Position numbers and translations under genes: made by a program. Of a stretch of 64,000 nucleotides of DNA, positions 9,084 through 17,532 are shown piece after piece (within the stretch, counting starts at the first letter, position 1; each line of letters begins with the position of its first letter). Source of the DNA: JANXSS01 sp043729515 (lineage in GTDB: Bacteria; Pseudomonadota; Gammaproteobacteria; Burkholderiales; Burkholderiaceae_D); NCBI GenBank assembly GCA_043729515.1, contig JAYTLK010000259.1, forward strand, positions 1 to 64,000, in the 5' to 3' direction. Below the pieces are notes generated by a model. That model saw nothing but the letters and a program-made list of their open reading frames with translations, was not told the DNA's origin and made no database searches.

Positions 9084-9785
9084 TCAGGCAGCAGCACTGC
9101 CGATCTGCGATAACGACGCCATCAGGTCGGCGAAGCGCTGTCCCTGGACCATGATGTGGCCCCGCAGCAGTTCGGCGGTGCGATCGCCATCGCCGGCCAG
9201 GATCGCCTCGACCACCGCCGCATGCTCGCCGTAGGAGGCGTTGAGACGGTCACGCACCCGCAGCTGCAAGCGGCGATAGGGCCGCAGGCGGCGGTGCAGG
9301 GCGCGTGCCTGCCCCGCCAGGAACGCATTGTGGCTGCCGGCGTAGATCGCATCGTGGAACAACTCGTTCTGGTAAAAATAGGCATCGGTGTCCTGCGACA
9401 GGCAGGCTTCGCTGCAAGCATGATGCGCAGCAAGAAGCGTAGCGTGTTCTGCTGCGGACATGCGCCGTGCTGCCAGGCGTCCCGCCATGGCCTCGAATTC
9501 CGCCATCACTTCGAACATTTCGACCAGCTGCTGCGGACCGATTTCCGCCACCACCGCGCCGCGCCGCGGCCGCAGGCTCACGATTCCCACCGATGCCAGC
9601 TGTAGCAATGCCTCCCGCACCGGCGTACGCGATACCCCGTATTGCTCAGCCAGTTCTGTCTCATCAAGATGATGCCCGGGAGACAATGCGCCGGTTGCGA
9701 TCATCTCTTCGATCGATTCCCGAAGGTTGGCGTGACGATTTTTCATGAGCTTCGCTTTCAAATGCACCAAACTCGGCGAATTCAT
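9084..9785 (-). CDS. GntR-family (FCD subfamily) regulator, probable MdcY-type malonate regulator
   Basis: About 233 residues. The N-terminal winged helix (NLRESIEEMIATGALSPG, LAEQYGVSRTPVREALLQL, GIVSLRPRRGAVV) is GntR-type; the C-terminal part has the FCD ligand-binding histidines/acidics (FYQNELFHDAIYAGSHNAFL, YGEHAAVVEAILAGD). It is divergent from the TRAP-mdc genes, the position of mdcY-like repressors in other malonate loci, and palindromic TGTATACA sites lie between. I place the start at ATG 9785; ATG 9746 would also keep the DNA-binding domain. The longer frame to 9863 would run through the operators and is unlikely. Malonate or malonyl-CoA as effector is inferred from context. Confidence 0.8.
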   Translation of the reverse strand: MNSPSLVHLKAKLMKNRHANLRESIEEMIATGALSPGHHLDETELAEQYGVSRTPVREALLQLASVGIVSLRPRRGAVVAEIGPQQLVEMFEVMAEFEAMAGRLAARRMSAAEHATLLAAHHACSEACLSQDTDAYFYQNELFHDAIYAGSHNAFLAGQARALHRRLRPYRRLQLRVRDRLNASYGEHAAVVEAILAGDGDRTAELLRGHIMVQGQRFADLMASLSQIGSAAA

Positions 9786-9804
9786 TATAAATCCACATTT
9801 CAGC

Positions 9805-9860
9805 TTGACAATGCATACGGTGTGTTTAATCTTGTATACACGACGAGCAATCATGCATAC
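9805..9860 (+). promoter_or_regulatory. probable promoter with three phased GntR operators upstream of the TRAP-mdc genes
   Basis: A consensus -35 TTGACA (9805-9810) is followed 16 bases later by TAATCT (9827-9832) as a moderate -10. Three TGYATAC elements start at 9812, 9833 and 9854, exactly 21 bases apart, so they lie on one face of the helix. The middle one is the perfect palindrome TGTATACA. From memory, MdcY of Acinetobacter binds ATTGTATACAAT; the middle site matches 9 of those 12 positions. The layout suits repression of the transporter and mdc genes, and possibly autoregulation of the divergent regulator. Confidence 0.6.
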
Positions 9861-9953
9861 CAAATTATTGCTTGATCTTGCACATCATATAAATATCCGG
9901 ACCTGATTCAAACGCCTGCATCGACAGCGTGGGTCCAATCGTGAGGAGACAAC

Positions 9954-10979
9954 ATGACAACCATTACCAGAAGAACCATCCTTGGCGTCCTGGCCAGCAG
10001 CCCGCTGTGGAGCCTGAATGGCGCCTGGGCGCAGACAGCCACGACCCTGAAGATTTCCCACCAGTTCCCGGGTGGCACGCTGACCGAAGGCGATTTTCGC
10101 GATCGCCTGACCCGGATGTTTGCCCAGGAAGTCGAAAAGCGCAGCAAGGGCAGCCTGAAGTTCGAAATCTACCCGGGCGCGTCTCTCATGAAGATCAATG
10201 CCCAGATCTCGTCCCTGCGCAAGGCCGCGCTGGACCTGAGCCTGGTGCCACTGTCCTATGCCGGCGGTGAAATGCCGGAAGTCAACATCGGCCTGATGCC
10301 CGGACTGGTCACGTCCTACGAGCAAGGCTATGGCTGGAAGAACAAGGACATCGGTCGTGCACTCGACAAATTCCTGAACGAGAAAGGGATCGTCGTCGTC
10401 AGCTGGATCTGGCAGGCCGGCGGCATGGCCTCGCGCAGCGCCAATCCGGTGATCCAGCCGGAAGATGCGAAGGGCTTGAAGATCCGTGGCGGCTCGCGCG
10501 AAATGGACATGATGTTGAAGGCCGCAGGCGCTGCCGTGGTCACCGGCCCGACCAACGAAATCTATGCCGGCCTGCAGACCGGCGCCATGGATGCGGCACT
10601 GACCTCGTCGACCTCGCTCATCTCCTTCCGCCTCGAAGAAGTCGCCAAGAGCCTGACCACCGGGCGCGGCGGTGCCTACTGGTTCATGTTCGAGCCGCTG
10701 CTGATGTCGAAGGCGATCTTCGACAAGCTGACCAAGGAACAACAGCAAGTCATCATGACGGTTGGCGCCGAACTCGAAACCTTCGCCCGCAAGGCGGCGC
10801 AAACCGATGACGAACTGGTGGCTGCCGTCTACCAGCGCGCCGGCGCCAAGGTGGGCGATCTGAACGCCGCCACCGTCAAGAAATGGCAGGCGCTGGCGCG
10901 TGACACCGCCTGGAAAGATTACGCCGACCGTAACGCCACTTGTGCGGCGATGCTGAAAATGGCGGAGAAGACCCTGTGA
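9954..10979 (+). CDS. TRAP transporter solute-binding protein (DctP family), probably for malonate
   Basis: 341 residues starting at ATG 9954 behind GTGAGGAGA. A signal peptide (TRRTILGVLASSPLWSLNGAWAQ) leads to a DctP-type binding protein: TTLKISHQFPGG at the start, GSLKFEIYPGASL, the strand-helix EDAKGLKIRGGSREMDMML, and GPTNEIYAGLQTGAMDAAL containing the family's carboxylate-binding region. Periplasmic binding protein of a sodium- or proton-driven TRAP system whose membrane subunits follow directly. Because the mdc catabolic genes come next in the same direction without a gap, malonate is the likely substrate; this is contextual, since DctP proteins bind many organic acids. Confidence 0.88.
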   Translation: MTTITRRTILGVLASSPLWSLNGAWAQTATTLKISHQFPGGTLTEGDFRDRLTRMFAQEVEKRSKGSLKFEIYPGASLMKINAQISSLRKAALDLSLVPLSYAGGEMPEVNIGLMPGLVTSYEQGYGWKNKDIGRALDKFLNEKGIVVVSWIWQAGGMASRSANPVIQPEDAKGLKIRGGSREMDMMLKAAGAAVVTGPTNEIYAGLQTGAMDAALTSSTSLISFRLEEVAKSLTTGRGGAYWFMFEPLLMSKAIFDKLTKEQQQVIMTVGAELETFARKAAQTDDELVAAVYQRAGAKVGDLNAATVKKWQALARDTAWKDYADRNATCAAMLKMAEKTL

Positions 10980-11569
10980 GTGGAGGTCATGTCGAACCGG
11001 CGCCGAATGCGCAGCCAGAGCTGCCGCGCCAGCCGGCGCTGGCCGGCATGGCGCGCGCCCTGCATGGCTTCAATCGCCTGTTGCTGGCGATCTCCAGGTT
11101 CGCCATGATCGCCACCGCCGTGATGTTGACGGTGGCCGTGGTCGCGCGGTATTTCTTCAAGGTGCCGACCGACTGGCAGGATGACGCCACGGTCTTCGCC
11201 CTGGTTGGCGTCACGTTCTTCAGTTGCGCCTACGTGCAGTCGTTTCGCGGCCACATCGGCATCGAAGCGGTTGCCTCGTTGTTGCCCTCGGCGGTCAACG
11301 CGGCACGCCTGCTGCTGGTCGATTTGCTGTCGTTTCTCTTCTGTGCGTTTTTCTCCTGGAAATCCTGGGCGCTGTTCCATGAAGCCTGGCGCGACGGCCA
11401 GACCACGTCGTCGACGCTGGCGCCACCGCTCTGGATTCCGTATTCGATGATGGCGGCCGGCATGACACTGCTGGCCCTGCAGCTGCTGGTGCAGCTGCTT
11501 GCCCGCGTGACGGGCGGCAGCGTCAATCAAGACCCGGTGCATGCTTCCACCGGAAAGGCGTTGCCATGA
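10976..11569 (+). CDS. TRAP transporter small membrane subunit (DctQ family)
   Basis: About 197 residues if read from GTG 10976, which overlaps the dctP stop by four bases (GTGA) and follows a GGAG sequence. A polar, proline-rich leader precedes four hydrophobic segments (RFAMIATAVMLTVAVVARY; DATVFALVGVTFFSCAYVQ; ARLLLVDLLSFLFCAFFSW; MMAAGMTLLALQLLVQLLA). The pattern and the GHIGIEA loop are those of DctQ subunits, which hold the large permease and the binding protein together. An in-frame ATG at 10940 would lie deeper inside dctP and is less likely. Confidence 0.88.
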   Translation: MSGGHVEPAPNAQPELPRQPALAGMARALHGFNRLLLAISRFAMIATAVMLTVAVVARYFFKVPTDWQDDATVFALVGVTFFSCAYVQSFRGHIGIEAVASLLPSAVNAARLLLVDLLSFLFCAFFSWKSWALFHEAWRDGQTTSSTLAPPLWIPYSMMAAGMTLLALQLLVQLLARVTGGSVNQDPVHASTGKALP

Positions 11570-12915
11570 GCCCGTTGACCCTTGGCGTGCTGTATGCGGT
11601 GGCCACGCTGCTGATCATGTTCTCCGGCATGCCGATTGCCTTTGCGCTCGGTACGGTCGCCGTCACGTTCATGTTTTTCTTCATGCCGGCCGCGTCGCTC
11701 GACACGGTCGCACAAAATGTCTACGAGGAGATGGCGTCGGTGACGCTGCTGTCGATTCCGCTCTTTATCCTCAAAGGGGCGGCGATCGGCCGATCTCCGG
11801 CCGGGCGCGATCTCTACAGCGCGATTCACGCCTGGTTGCACAAGGTGCCTGGCGGGCTCGGCATCGCCAACGTGTTTGCCTGCGCGCTGTTTGCGGCCAT
11901 GGCCGGTTCGTCGCCGGCGACCTGCTCGGCGATCGGCTCGGCCGGTATCCCCGAGATGCGCCGGCGCGGGTATTCGCCCGGTTTTGCGGCCGGCATCATC
12001 GCCGCCGGCGGCACGCTCGGCATCCTCCTGCCGCCGTCGATCACGATGATCCTGTACGCGGTGGCGGCCGAACAATCGCTCGGCCGCCTGTTCCTGGCCG
12101 GTATCGGCCCCGGCGTGCTGCTGGTGGCCATGTTTGCCGGTTATGCCGTCTACCGCGCCCGCAAGGAGCATGCCGCAGCGCTGGCGGTCTATCAAGCCGG
12201 TGGCGTGAAATCGGCCTATCTCGATGAAGAGACTTACACCCTCGCGCAGAAAGTCGAAACCCTGCCGCGCGTGATGCCGTTCGTGGTGCTGCTGATCGGC
12301 GTGATGGTGGCGCTCTACGGCGGGTATGCCACGCCGACCGAGACCGCGGGCCTGGGCGCGTTGCTGGCGATCGTGTTGATTGCCATCGTCTACCGCCTCT
12401 GGCGGCCCTCCGACATCGCGCCGATGATCACCGCCACCATCCGGGAATCGACGATGCTGCTGCTGATCATCGGCATGTCGCTGTTGTATTCCTATGTGAT
12501 GAGCTATCTCCACATCAGCCAGTCGGCGGCCGAATGGGTGGTCGCCATGCATCTGTCGAAATGGGTGCTGCTGGCCGTGATCCTGTTGATGGTGGTGGTG
12601 CTGGGATTTTTCCTGCCACCGGTGTCGATCATCCTCATGACCGCGCCGATCATCCTGCCGCCATTGCGGGCCGCCGGCTTCGACCTGATCTGGTTCGGCA
12701 TCATGATGACCATCGTGATGGAGATGGGATTGATTCACCCGCCGGTGGGGTTGAATTTATTTGTCATCAAGAACATTGCGCCCGACATTCCGCTGCGTGA
12801 CGTGATCGTGGGCGTGCTGCCGTTCGTGCTGCTGATGTTCGTGGCGCTGCTCCTGCTGTGCGTGGCGCCGGGTATCGCGACCGGCCTGTCGAACCTGGTC
12901 ATGGGTGTGCCGTGA
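11566..12915 (+). CDS. TRAP transporter large membrane subunit (DctM family)
   Basis: 449 residues, starting in an ATGA overlap with dctQ. A typical 12-helix DctM protein: LIMFSGMPIAFALGTVAV at the start, SIPLFILKGAAIGRSPAGRDLY, the conserved GGLGIANVFACALFAAMAGS and GSAGIPEMRRRGYSPGFAAG, and near the end MGLIHPPVGLNLFVIKNIA. It forms the ion-coupled transport channel for the substrate delivered by the DctP protein. Its last codons overlap the candidate GTG start of mdcA, tying uptake and breakdown into one transcript. Confidence 0.93.
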   Translation: MSPLTLGVLYAVATLLIMFSGMPIAFALGTVAVTFMFFFMPAASLDTVAQNVYEEMASVTLLSIPLFILKGAAIGRSPAGRDLYSAIHAWLHKVPGGLGIANVFACALFAAMAGSSPATCSAIGSAGIPEMRRRGYSPGFAAGIIAAGGTLGILLPPSITMILYAVAAEQSLGRLFLAGIGPGVLLVAMFAGYAVYRARKEHAAALAVYQAGGVKSAYLDEETYTLAQKVETLPRVMPFVVLLIGVMVALYGGYATPTETAGLGALLAIVLIAIVYRLWRPSDIAPMITATIRESTMLLLIIGMSLLYSYVMSYLHISQSAAEWVVAMHLSKWVLLAVILLMVVVLGFFLPPVSIILMTAPIILPPLRAAGFDLIWFGIMMTIVMEMGLIHPPVGLNLFVIKNIAPDIPLRDVIVGVLPFVLLMFVALLLLCVAPGIATGLSNLVMGVP

Positions 12916-14611
12916 TTGCTTGTCGCATGTTGACCCATTGAATACGCCGCTGCCGGTCTGGGATCATCAGCGCCAGCGCCGGGCGCAGCGCCTGGCGCAG
13001 GTAAGCGCGGTGCTGGGCAGCGATCTCGTGGGCCGGATCTTTCCGGCTGCGCGCATCGTCGACCTGCTGCATGCAGCCATCGCCTCCGGCGACCGGGTCT
13101 GCCTGGAAGGGAACAATCAGAAGCAGGCGGATTTTTTGGCGCGCAGTCTGTGTGCACTTGACCCGGCACGGGTCAACCGACTTCACATGCTGCAATCGGT
13201 GCTGGCACTGCCGGAACATCTCGATCTGTTCGAGAAAGGCATCGCCGAGCGGCTCGATTTTTCTTTTTCGGGGCCGCAGTCGGGACGACTGGCGCGCCTT
13301 GCCTCCTCGGGCAAACTGTCGATCGGCGCCATCCACACGTATCTTGAATTGTTCGGCCGTTATTTCATTGACCTGACGCCCGGCGTGGCATTGGTCGCGG
13401 CGCAGGCGGCCGACCGGCACGGCAATCTCTACACCGGCCCCAACACCGAGGACACGCCGGCCATCGTCGAAGCCACCGCCTTCAAGAGCGGCATCGTGAT
13501 CGCACAGGTCGATGAAATCGTCGACACGCTGCCACGGGTCGACATTCCCGCCGACTGGGTCGATTACGTGGTGCAGGCGCCGACGCCACATTACATCGAG
13601 CCGCTGTTCACTCGGGACCCGGCCCTGATTTCGGAGATCCAGATCCTGATGGCAATGATGGCCATCAAGGGCATCTACGCACCCTACGGCGTGCAGCGGC
13701 TGAACCACGGCATCGGCTTCGACACTGCCGCCATCGAGCTGATCCTGCCGACCTATGGCGCGGCACTCGGCCTGAAGGGCAAGATCGGCCGCCACTGGGC
13801 CTTGAATCCGCATCCGGCGCTGATTCCCGCCATCGAGGCCGGCTTCGTCGAATCGGTCCATTCGTTCGGCGCCGAACTCGGCATGGAAGACTACATCCGC
13901 GCCCGGCCCGACATCTTTTTCACCGGCCATGACGGCGCCATGCGCAGCAACCGCGCCATGTCGCAGGTCGCTGGCCTGTATGCCTGCGACATGTTCATCG
14001 GCTCGACGCTGCAGATCGATTTGCAGGGCAACTCGTCGACCGCGACCCTGGGCCGGATCTCCGGATTCGGTGGTGCGCCGAACATGGGTTCGGACGCGCG
14101 CGGCCGCCGTCACGCCAGCCCCGCATGGCTTGCCGCCGGACAGCAGGCGCAAGCGGGCGCCAGCGACGGCCGGATGCCGCGCGGGCGCAAGCTGGTGGTG
14201 CAAATGGTCGAAACCTTCCGTGAACACATGCAACCGGCATTCGTCGAACGGCTCGACGCCTGGGAACTGGCGGAACAGGCTGCCATGGCAATTCCGCCGG
14301 TGATGATCTACGGCGACGATGTCACGCACATCCTCACCGAAGAAGGCATCGCGAACCTGCTCCTGTGCCGCACGCCTCAGGAACGGGAACAGGCGATCCG
14401 GGCAGTGGCGGGCTACACGGCAGTCGGCCGCGGCCGCGATCGCGCCATCGTGGAGCAGCTGCGCGCCCGCGGCGTGGTGCGGCGCGCCGAGGACCTGGGC
14501 ATCGACAAGCGCGACGCCACGCGTGATCTCCTGGCCGCGCGTAACATGAAAGATCTGGTACGTGCCTCGGGTGGCCTGTATCACCCGCCGGCGCAGTTTC
14601 GTCACTGGTAG
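12905..14611 (+). CDS. mdcA: malonate decarboxylase alpha subunit (acetyl-S-ACP:malonate ACP transferase)
   Basis: 568 residues from GTG 12905, which overlaps the end of dctM; TTG 12938 is an alternative nearer to the family's usual N-terminus, and neither has a strong ribosome site. The sequence shows CLEGNNQKQADFLARSLCAL, a glycine-rich CoA-transferase-like fold, and the C-terminal VRRAEDLGIDKRDATRDLLA. MdcA swaps malonate for acetate on the carrier protein, the first step of the cycle malonate to acetate plus CO2. It opens a set in the order A-C-D-E-G-B-H, the order known from Acinetobacter. Cytoplasmic, part of the decarboxylase complex. Confidence 0.95.
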   Translation: MCRDCLSHVDPLNTPLPVWDHQRQRRAQRLAQVSAVLGSDLVGRIFPAARIVDLLHAAIASGDRVCLEGNNQKQADFLARSLCALDPARVNRLHMLQSVLALPEHLDLFEKGIAERLDFSFSGPQSGRLARLASSGKLSIGAIHTYLELFGRYFIDLTPGVALVAAQAADRHGNLYTGPNTEDTPAIVEATAFKSGIVIAQVDEIVDTLPRVDIPADWVDYVVQAPTPHYIEPLFTRDPALISEIQILMAMMAIKGIYAPYGVQRLNHGIGFDTAAIELILPTYGAALGLKGKIGRHWALNPHPALIPAIEAGFVESVHSFGAELGMEDYIRARPDIFFTGHDGAMRSNRAMSQVAGLYACDMFIGSTLQIDLQGNSSTATLGRISGFGGAPNMGSDARGRRHASPAWLAAGQQAQAGASDGRMPRGRKLVVQMVETFREHMQPAFVERLDAWELAEQAAMAIPPVMIYGDDVTHILTEEGIANLLLCRTPQEREQAIRAVAGYTAVGRGRDRAIVEQLRARGVVRRAEDLGIDKRDATRDLLAARNMKDLVRASGGLYHPPAQFRHW

Positions 14612-14746
14612 AAAAAGCGCATGCGGCAGCACGAGAAAGTGCAAACAATTCGCTGGCAGAAGCACGAGCAAGGCCGGGCCAGGCGCACGTCCGGCGCAAG
14701 GCTGGTGCAAGCCCGGTGCGAGCCATCAACGGCATGAAAGTCATCC

Positions 14747-15109
14747 ATGGAAAGCCTGCATTTTCGATTCGAGAACGGCATCACTGCATTGGCGCCGACG
14801 GCGCATCTGGTCGGTGTGGTCAGTTCCGGCAACCTTGAAGTGCTGATTGAATCCGCGCCCTTGAACGGCGCCTGCGAGATCGGCATCACGACGGCCGCCC
14901 GCGGCTTCGGCAGCACCTGGCAAGCGGTGATGAACGATTTTCACCAGCGCTGGCAGCTGCGCGACACACGCCTGTCGATCAACGACATGGGCGCGACACC
15001 GGCAGTCGTCAGTCTGCGGCTGGATCAAGCGGTGGAGGCCGCCGTCAGCGCCGTTCATGGCGGCGCCGGGTCGGGCGCGAACGCAAGCAGCGAGAGAGGC
15101 GGGCAGTGA
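14747..15109 (+). CDS. mdcC: malonate decarboxylase delta subunit (acyl carrier protein)
   Basis: 120-residue carrier protein bearing the 2'-(5''-triphosphoribosyl)-3'-dephospho-CoA group on a serine. The attachment region reads LVGVVSSGNLEVLIES; by analogy with other MdcC proteins Ser27, just before the glycine, is the attachment site. The fold ends around residue 100 (VSLRLDQAVEAAVSAV); a further Gly/Ala/Ser-rich tail of about 20 residues is longer than usual for a family of about 100 residues. Start ATG 14747 lies 135 bases after mdcA. Its stop overlaps the mdcD start by four bases. Confidence 0.92.
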   Translation: MESLHFRFENGITALAPTAHLVGVVSSGNLEVLIESAPLNGACEIGITTAARGFGSTWQAVMNDFHQRWQLRDTRLSINDMGATPAVVSLRLDQAVEAAVSAVHGGAGSGANASSERGGQ

Positions 15110-16038
15110 GCGCTGCAACCGGTACCCGCCTCCTGGCCCCGCACAGCTACCGCGAAGCCAATGCCCGCGAACGTCTGGCATGCCTGCTCGACCAGGACTC
15201 GCTCGACGAATGGCTGCCGCCTTCCGCCCGCGTCACCAGCCCGCATCTGGCCCAGCTCGATGCACCGGTCGCCTTCGACGACGGCGTCGTGATCGGCCGG
15301 GCAACCCTCGCCGGCCGGCCGATCTTCGTGGCCGCGCAGGAAGGCGGTTTCATGGGCGGTGCGGTAGGCGAGGTACATGGCGCCAAGCTGGTCGGGATGT
15401 TGCAGCGTGCAATCGACGAGCGACCGCAGGCGGTGCTGTTGCTGCTGGAGACTGGCGGCGTGCGGCTGCATGAAGCCAATGCCGGCCTGATTGCGGTCTC
15501 CGAAGTCATGCGTGCGGTGCTGGCGGTGCGGGCTGCAGAGATTCCGGTGATCGTGCTGATCGGTGGCGCCAACGGCTGCTTCGGCGGCATGGGCATCGTG
15601 GCGCGCTGCGCCAATGCGATCGTGATGTCGGAAGAGGGCCGGCTGGCAATGAGCGGGCCGGAGGTAATCGAAACCGCCAATGGCGTCGAGGAATTTGATT
15701 CACGCGATCGCGCGCTGGTCTGGCGCACCACCGGCGGCAAGCACCGTTACCTGCTTGGCGATTGCCAGACGATCGTGCCGGATACGATCGGCGCGTTTCG
15801 CGACGCTGCCGTGGCTGCCATCGACGCCTGCGCGCGTCAGCCGATCGGGTTGACCCTGGCAGGACTCGACGCCGAGCAAAGCCTGCTGCGCGAGCGTCTG
15901 GTGCGCTTCGGCGACTGCGGTGACGCGAGCGCGATCTGGGCCGCGCTTGGCATCGTCGACCCGGGTCGGCTGCCGTTGCTGGAGGCCGATGAATTTCTGG
16001 CGGCGGTCGCTGCCAACCGACTTGGAGCACAGGCATGA
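15106..16038 (+). CDS. mdcD: malonate decarboxylase beta subunit
   Basis: 310 residues from GTG 15106 in a GTGA overlap with mdcC. N-terminal SYREANARERLACLLDQDSL and the crotonase-like carboxyltransferase core FVAAQEGGFMGGAVGEVHGAK, LLLLETGGVRLHEANAGL, and PVIVLIGGANGCFGGMGIVA define MdcD. With MdcE it removes CO2 from the malonyl-thioester on MdcC. Its last bases overlap mdcE (ATGA). Length and motifs are standard. Confidence 0.94.
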   Translation: MSAATGTRLLAPHSYREANARERLACLLDQDSLDEWLPPSARVTSPHLAQLDAPVAFDDGVVIGRATLAGRPIFVAAQEGGFMGGAVGEVHGAKLVGMLQRAIDERPQAVLLLLETGGVRLHEANAGLIAVSEVMRAVLAVRAAEIPVIVLIGGANGCFGGMGIVARCANAIVMSEEGRLAMSGPEVIETANGVEEFDSRDRALVWRTTGGKHRYLLGDCQTIVPDTIGAFRDAAVAAIDACARQPIGLTLAGLDAEQSLLRERLVRFGDCGDASAIWAALGIVDPGRLPLLEADEFLAAVAANRLGAQA

Positions 16039-16775
16039 GCGCGCACTGGACAACGGTTGCGCAACGTCTTTTTCCGGAGGGGCATGCGATCTCCGAGCAG
16101 GCGAATTTTTTGTCCGGCACCGCGCAGGTCGGAGGTGAAACCGTGGCCGTCATCGGCACCAGCGAGCATGTGCCGATCGGCGTCGAAATCGCGCTGGCAC
16201 AGGCGCAGGCGGTGCTGGAAACCGTGCGCTGCCACCCCAGCCGCCCGATCCTGATCCTGGTCGATACCCAGGGCCAGCGCTTGCGGCATCGCGATGAAAT
16301 GCTGGGCATCAACAGCTACATGGCGCATCTCGGCAAATGCATCGAACTGGCCCGCCGGCAAGGGCATGCTGTGCTCGGACTGGTGTATGACCAGGCGCTC
16401 TCGGGCGGCTTCATCACCAGCGGGCTGATGGCGGACGCCTGCTATGCCTTGCCGGATGCGACGATTCGCGTCATGGGCCTGCCAGCCATGGCCCGCATCA
16501 CCAAGGTACCGGAAGAGCGCCTGATGGCGCTGGCTGTCGACAATCCGGTTTTCGCACCCGGCCCGGAAAACTACCTGCGCATGGGTGGCATCGAGGCAAT
16601 CTGGCAGGGCGACCTGGCGCCGCAACTGGCCGATGCTTTGGTGCTCGCCAAGGCGCAGGCGACGGCTGGACAGGCACGCGACCGGCGCAGCGTCACAGGT
16701 TTCGCCCGCGGCGGGCGCAAGCTGGCGCAGCCGGTGATCGATGCAGTGCGCGGCGGGCATGCCGTCTCGTCATGA
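16035..16775 (+). CDS. mdcE: malonate decarboxylase gamma subunit
   Basis: 246-residue partner of MdcD in the decarboxylase step. The region RPILILVDTQGQRLRHRDEM followed by LGINSYMAHLGKCIELARRQ and YDQALSGGFITSGLMADACY is characteristic, with a second carboxyltransferase-type fold. No sodium-pump subunits (madB-like) are encoded nearby, so this is the soluble biotin-independent type. The start overlaps mdcD by four bases; the end overlaps mdcG by 17 bases. Confidence 0.94.
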   Translation: MSAHWTTVAQRLFPEGHAISEQANFLSGTAQVGGETVAVIGTSEHVPIGVEIALAQAQAVLETVRCHPSRPILILVDTQGQRLRHRDEMLGINSYMAHLGKCIELARRQGHAVLGLVYDQALSGGFITSGLMADACYALPDATIRVMGLPAMARITKVPEERLMALAVDNPVFAPGPENYLRMGGIEAIWQGDLAPQLADALVLAKAQATAGQARDRRSVTGFARGGRKLAQPVIDAVRGGHAVSS

Positions 16776-17532
16776 TCTGGCCTGGCTGACGCCGTCCGGT
16801 TGGGACGACGTGCAGCAGGCCAGCGCAGCCCGGCCGACGGCAGTGCGCGACGCCGTGGCCCGCTGGCGTGCCGCCGACTGGCCGCTGGTCGTGCGGCGAG
16901 CCGAACCCGAGCAGCCACCTGGCCTGCTGGCGGTCGGCCTGCCGCTGCCGCCGGATGATCTGGGAGACAAGGTGCGCATCGGCGCACTGGTCGCGCAGAA
17001 CGCCGTCCGGCGGCATGCCTCGCCGCTGACTTTCAATGAAGTCGCCGGCGTGATGCCGCCGCAGTGGCGCACGGCATCCCTGGCGCTGCAGCTCGCCTGG
17101 CCGGAGTTCCTGACGCCGCTGCGCGTGTATGGCTCGCTTGCCTGGCAGGCGCTTACCGGCATGCCGTTTTTACGTGACGGCTCGGACATTGATCTCCTGT
17201 TCACTCCATGCAACCGGCGTGAGATGGAGCAGGGCACCGAGCTGCTCGATGCGCACGGCGTCTGCCTGCCCCTCGATGGCGAAATCCTGTTTCCGGGCGA
17301 TGTTGCAGTGGCCTGGCGCGAATGGCGTGCTGCGATGCTCACAGGTGGCGCTGGCGCCGTGCTGGCAAAACGCGCCGACCGGGTGCAACTGGTCTCGTGC
17401 CAGGCCCTCCTGTTGCTGCTTGCCCTGCCATCGGGTGCAGTCGTGCCCGGCATGCCTGCCGCAGGCTTGCCAGGCGCAAGCCCGGATGCCGACGGCGGCG
17501 CGCTGCCAGCGCCAGCGATGAACACGCCATGA
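16759..17532 (+). CDS. mdcG: phosphoribosyl-dephospho-CoA transferase (MdcC holo-ACP synthase)
   Basis: 257 residues from ATG 16759 (MPSRHDLAWL), which matches the family's RHDL-W start; ATG 16741 is in frame but gives an extra MQCAAG leader. A nucleotidyltransferase motif GSDIDLLF carries the metal-binding aspartates. MdcG transfers the prosthetic group made by MdcB onto the serine of MdcC. The C-terminal ~45 residues are rich in Ala, Gly and Pro and look like a variable extension. Overlaps mdcE (17 bases) and mdcB (ATGA). Confidence 0.92.
   Translation: MPSRHDLAWLTPSGWDDVQQASAARPTAVRDAVARWRAADWPLVVRRAEPEQPPGLLAVGLPLPPDDLGDKVRIGALVAQNAVRRHASPLTFNEVAGVMPPQWRTASLALQLAWPEFLTPLRVYGSLAWQALTGMPFLRDGSDIDLLFTPCNRREMEQGTELLDAHGVCLPLDGEILFPGDVAVAWREWRAAMLTGGAGAVLAKRADRVQLVSCQALLLLLALPSGAVVPGMPAAGLPGASPDADGGALPAPAMNTP

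Noticed and set aside
12899..14710. A 603-codon open frame opposite mdcA.
   Set aside because: Antisense shadow of mdcA, rich in His, Gln and Arg, with no domain pattern.
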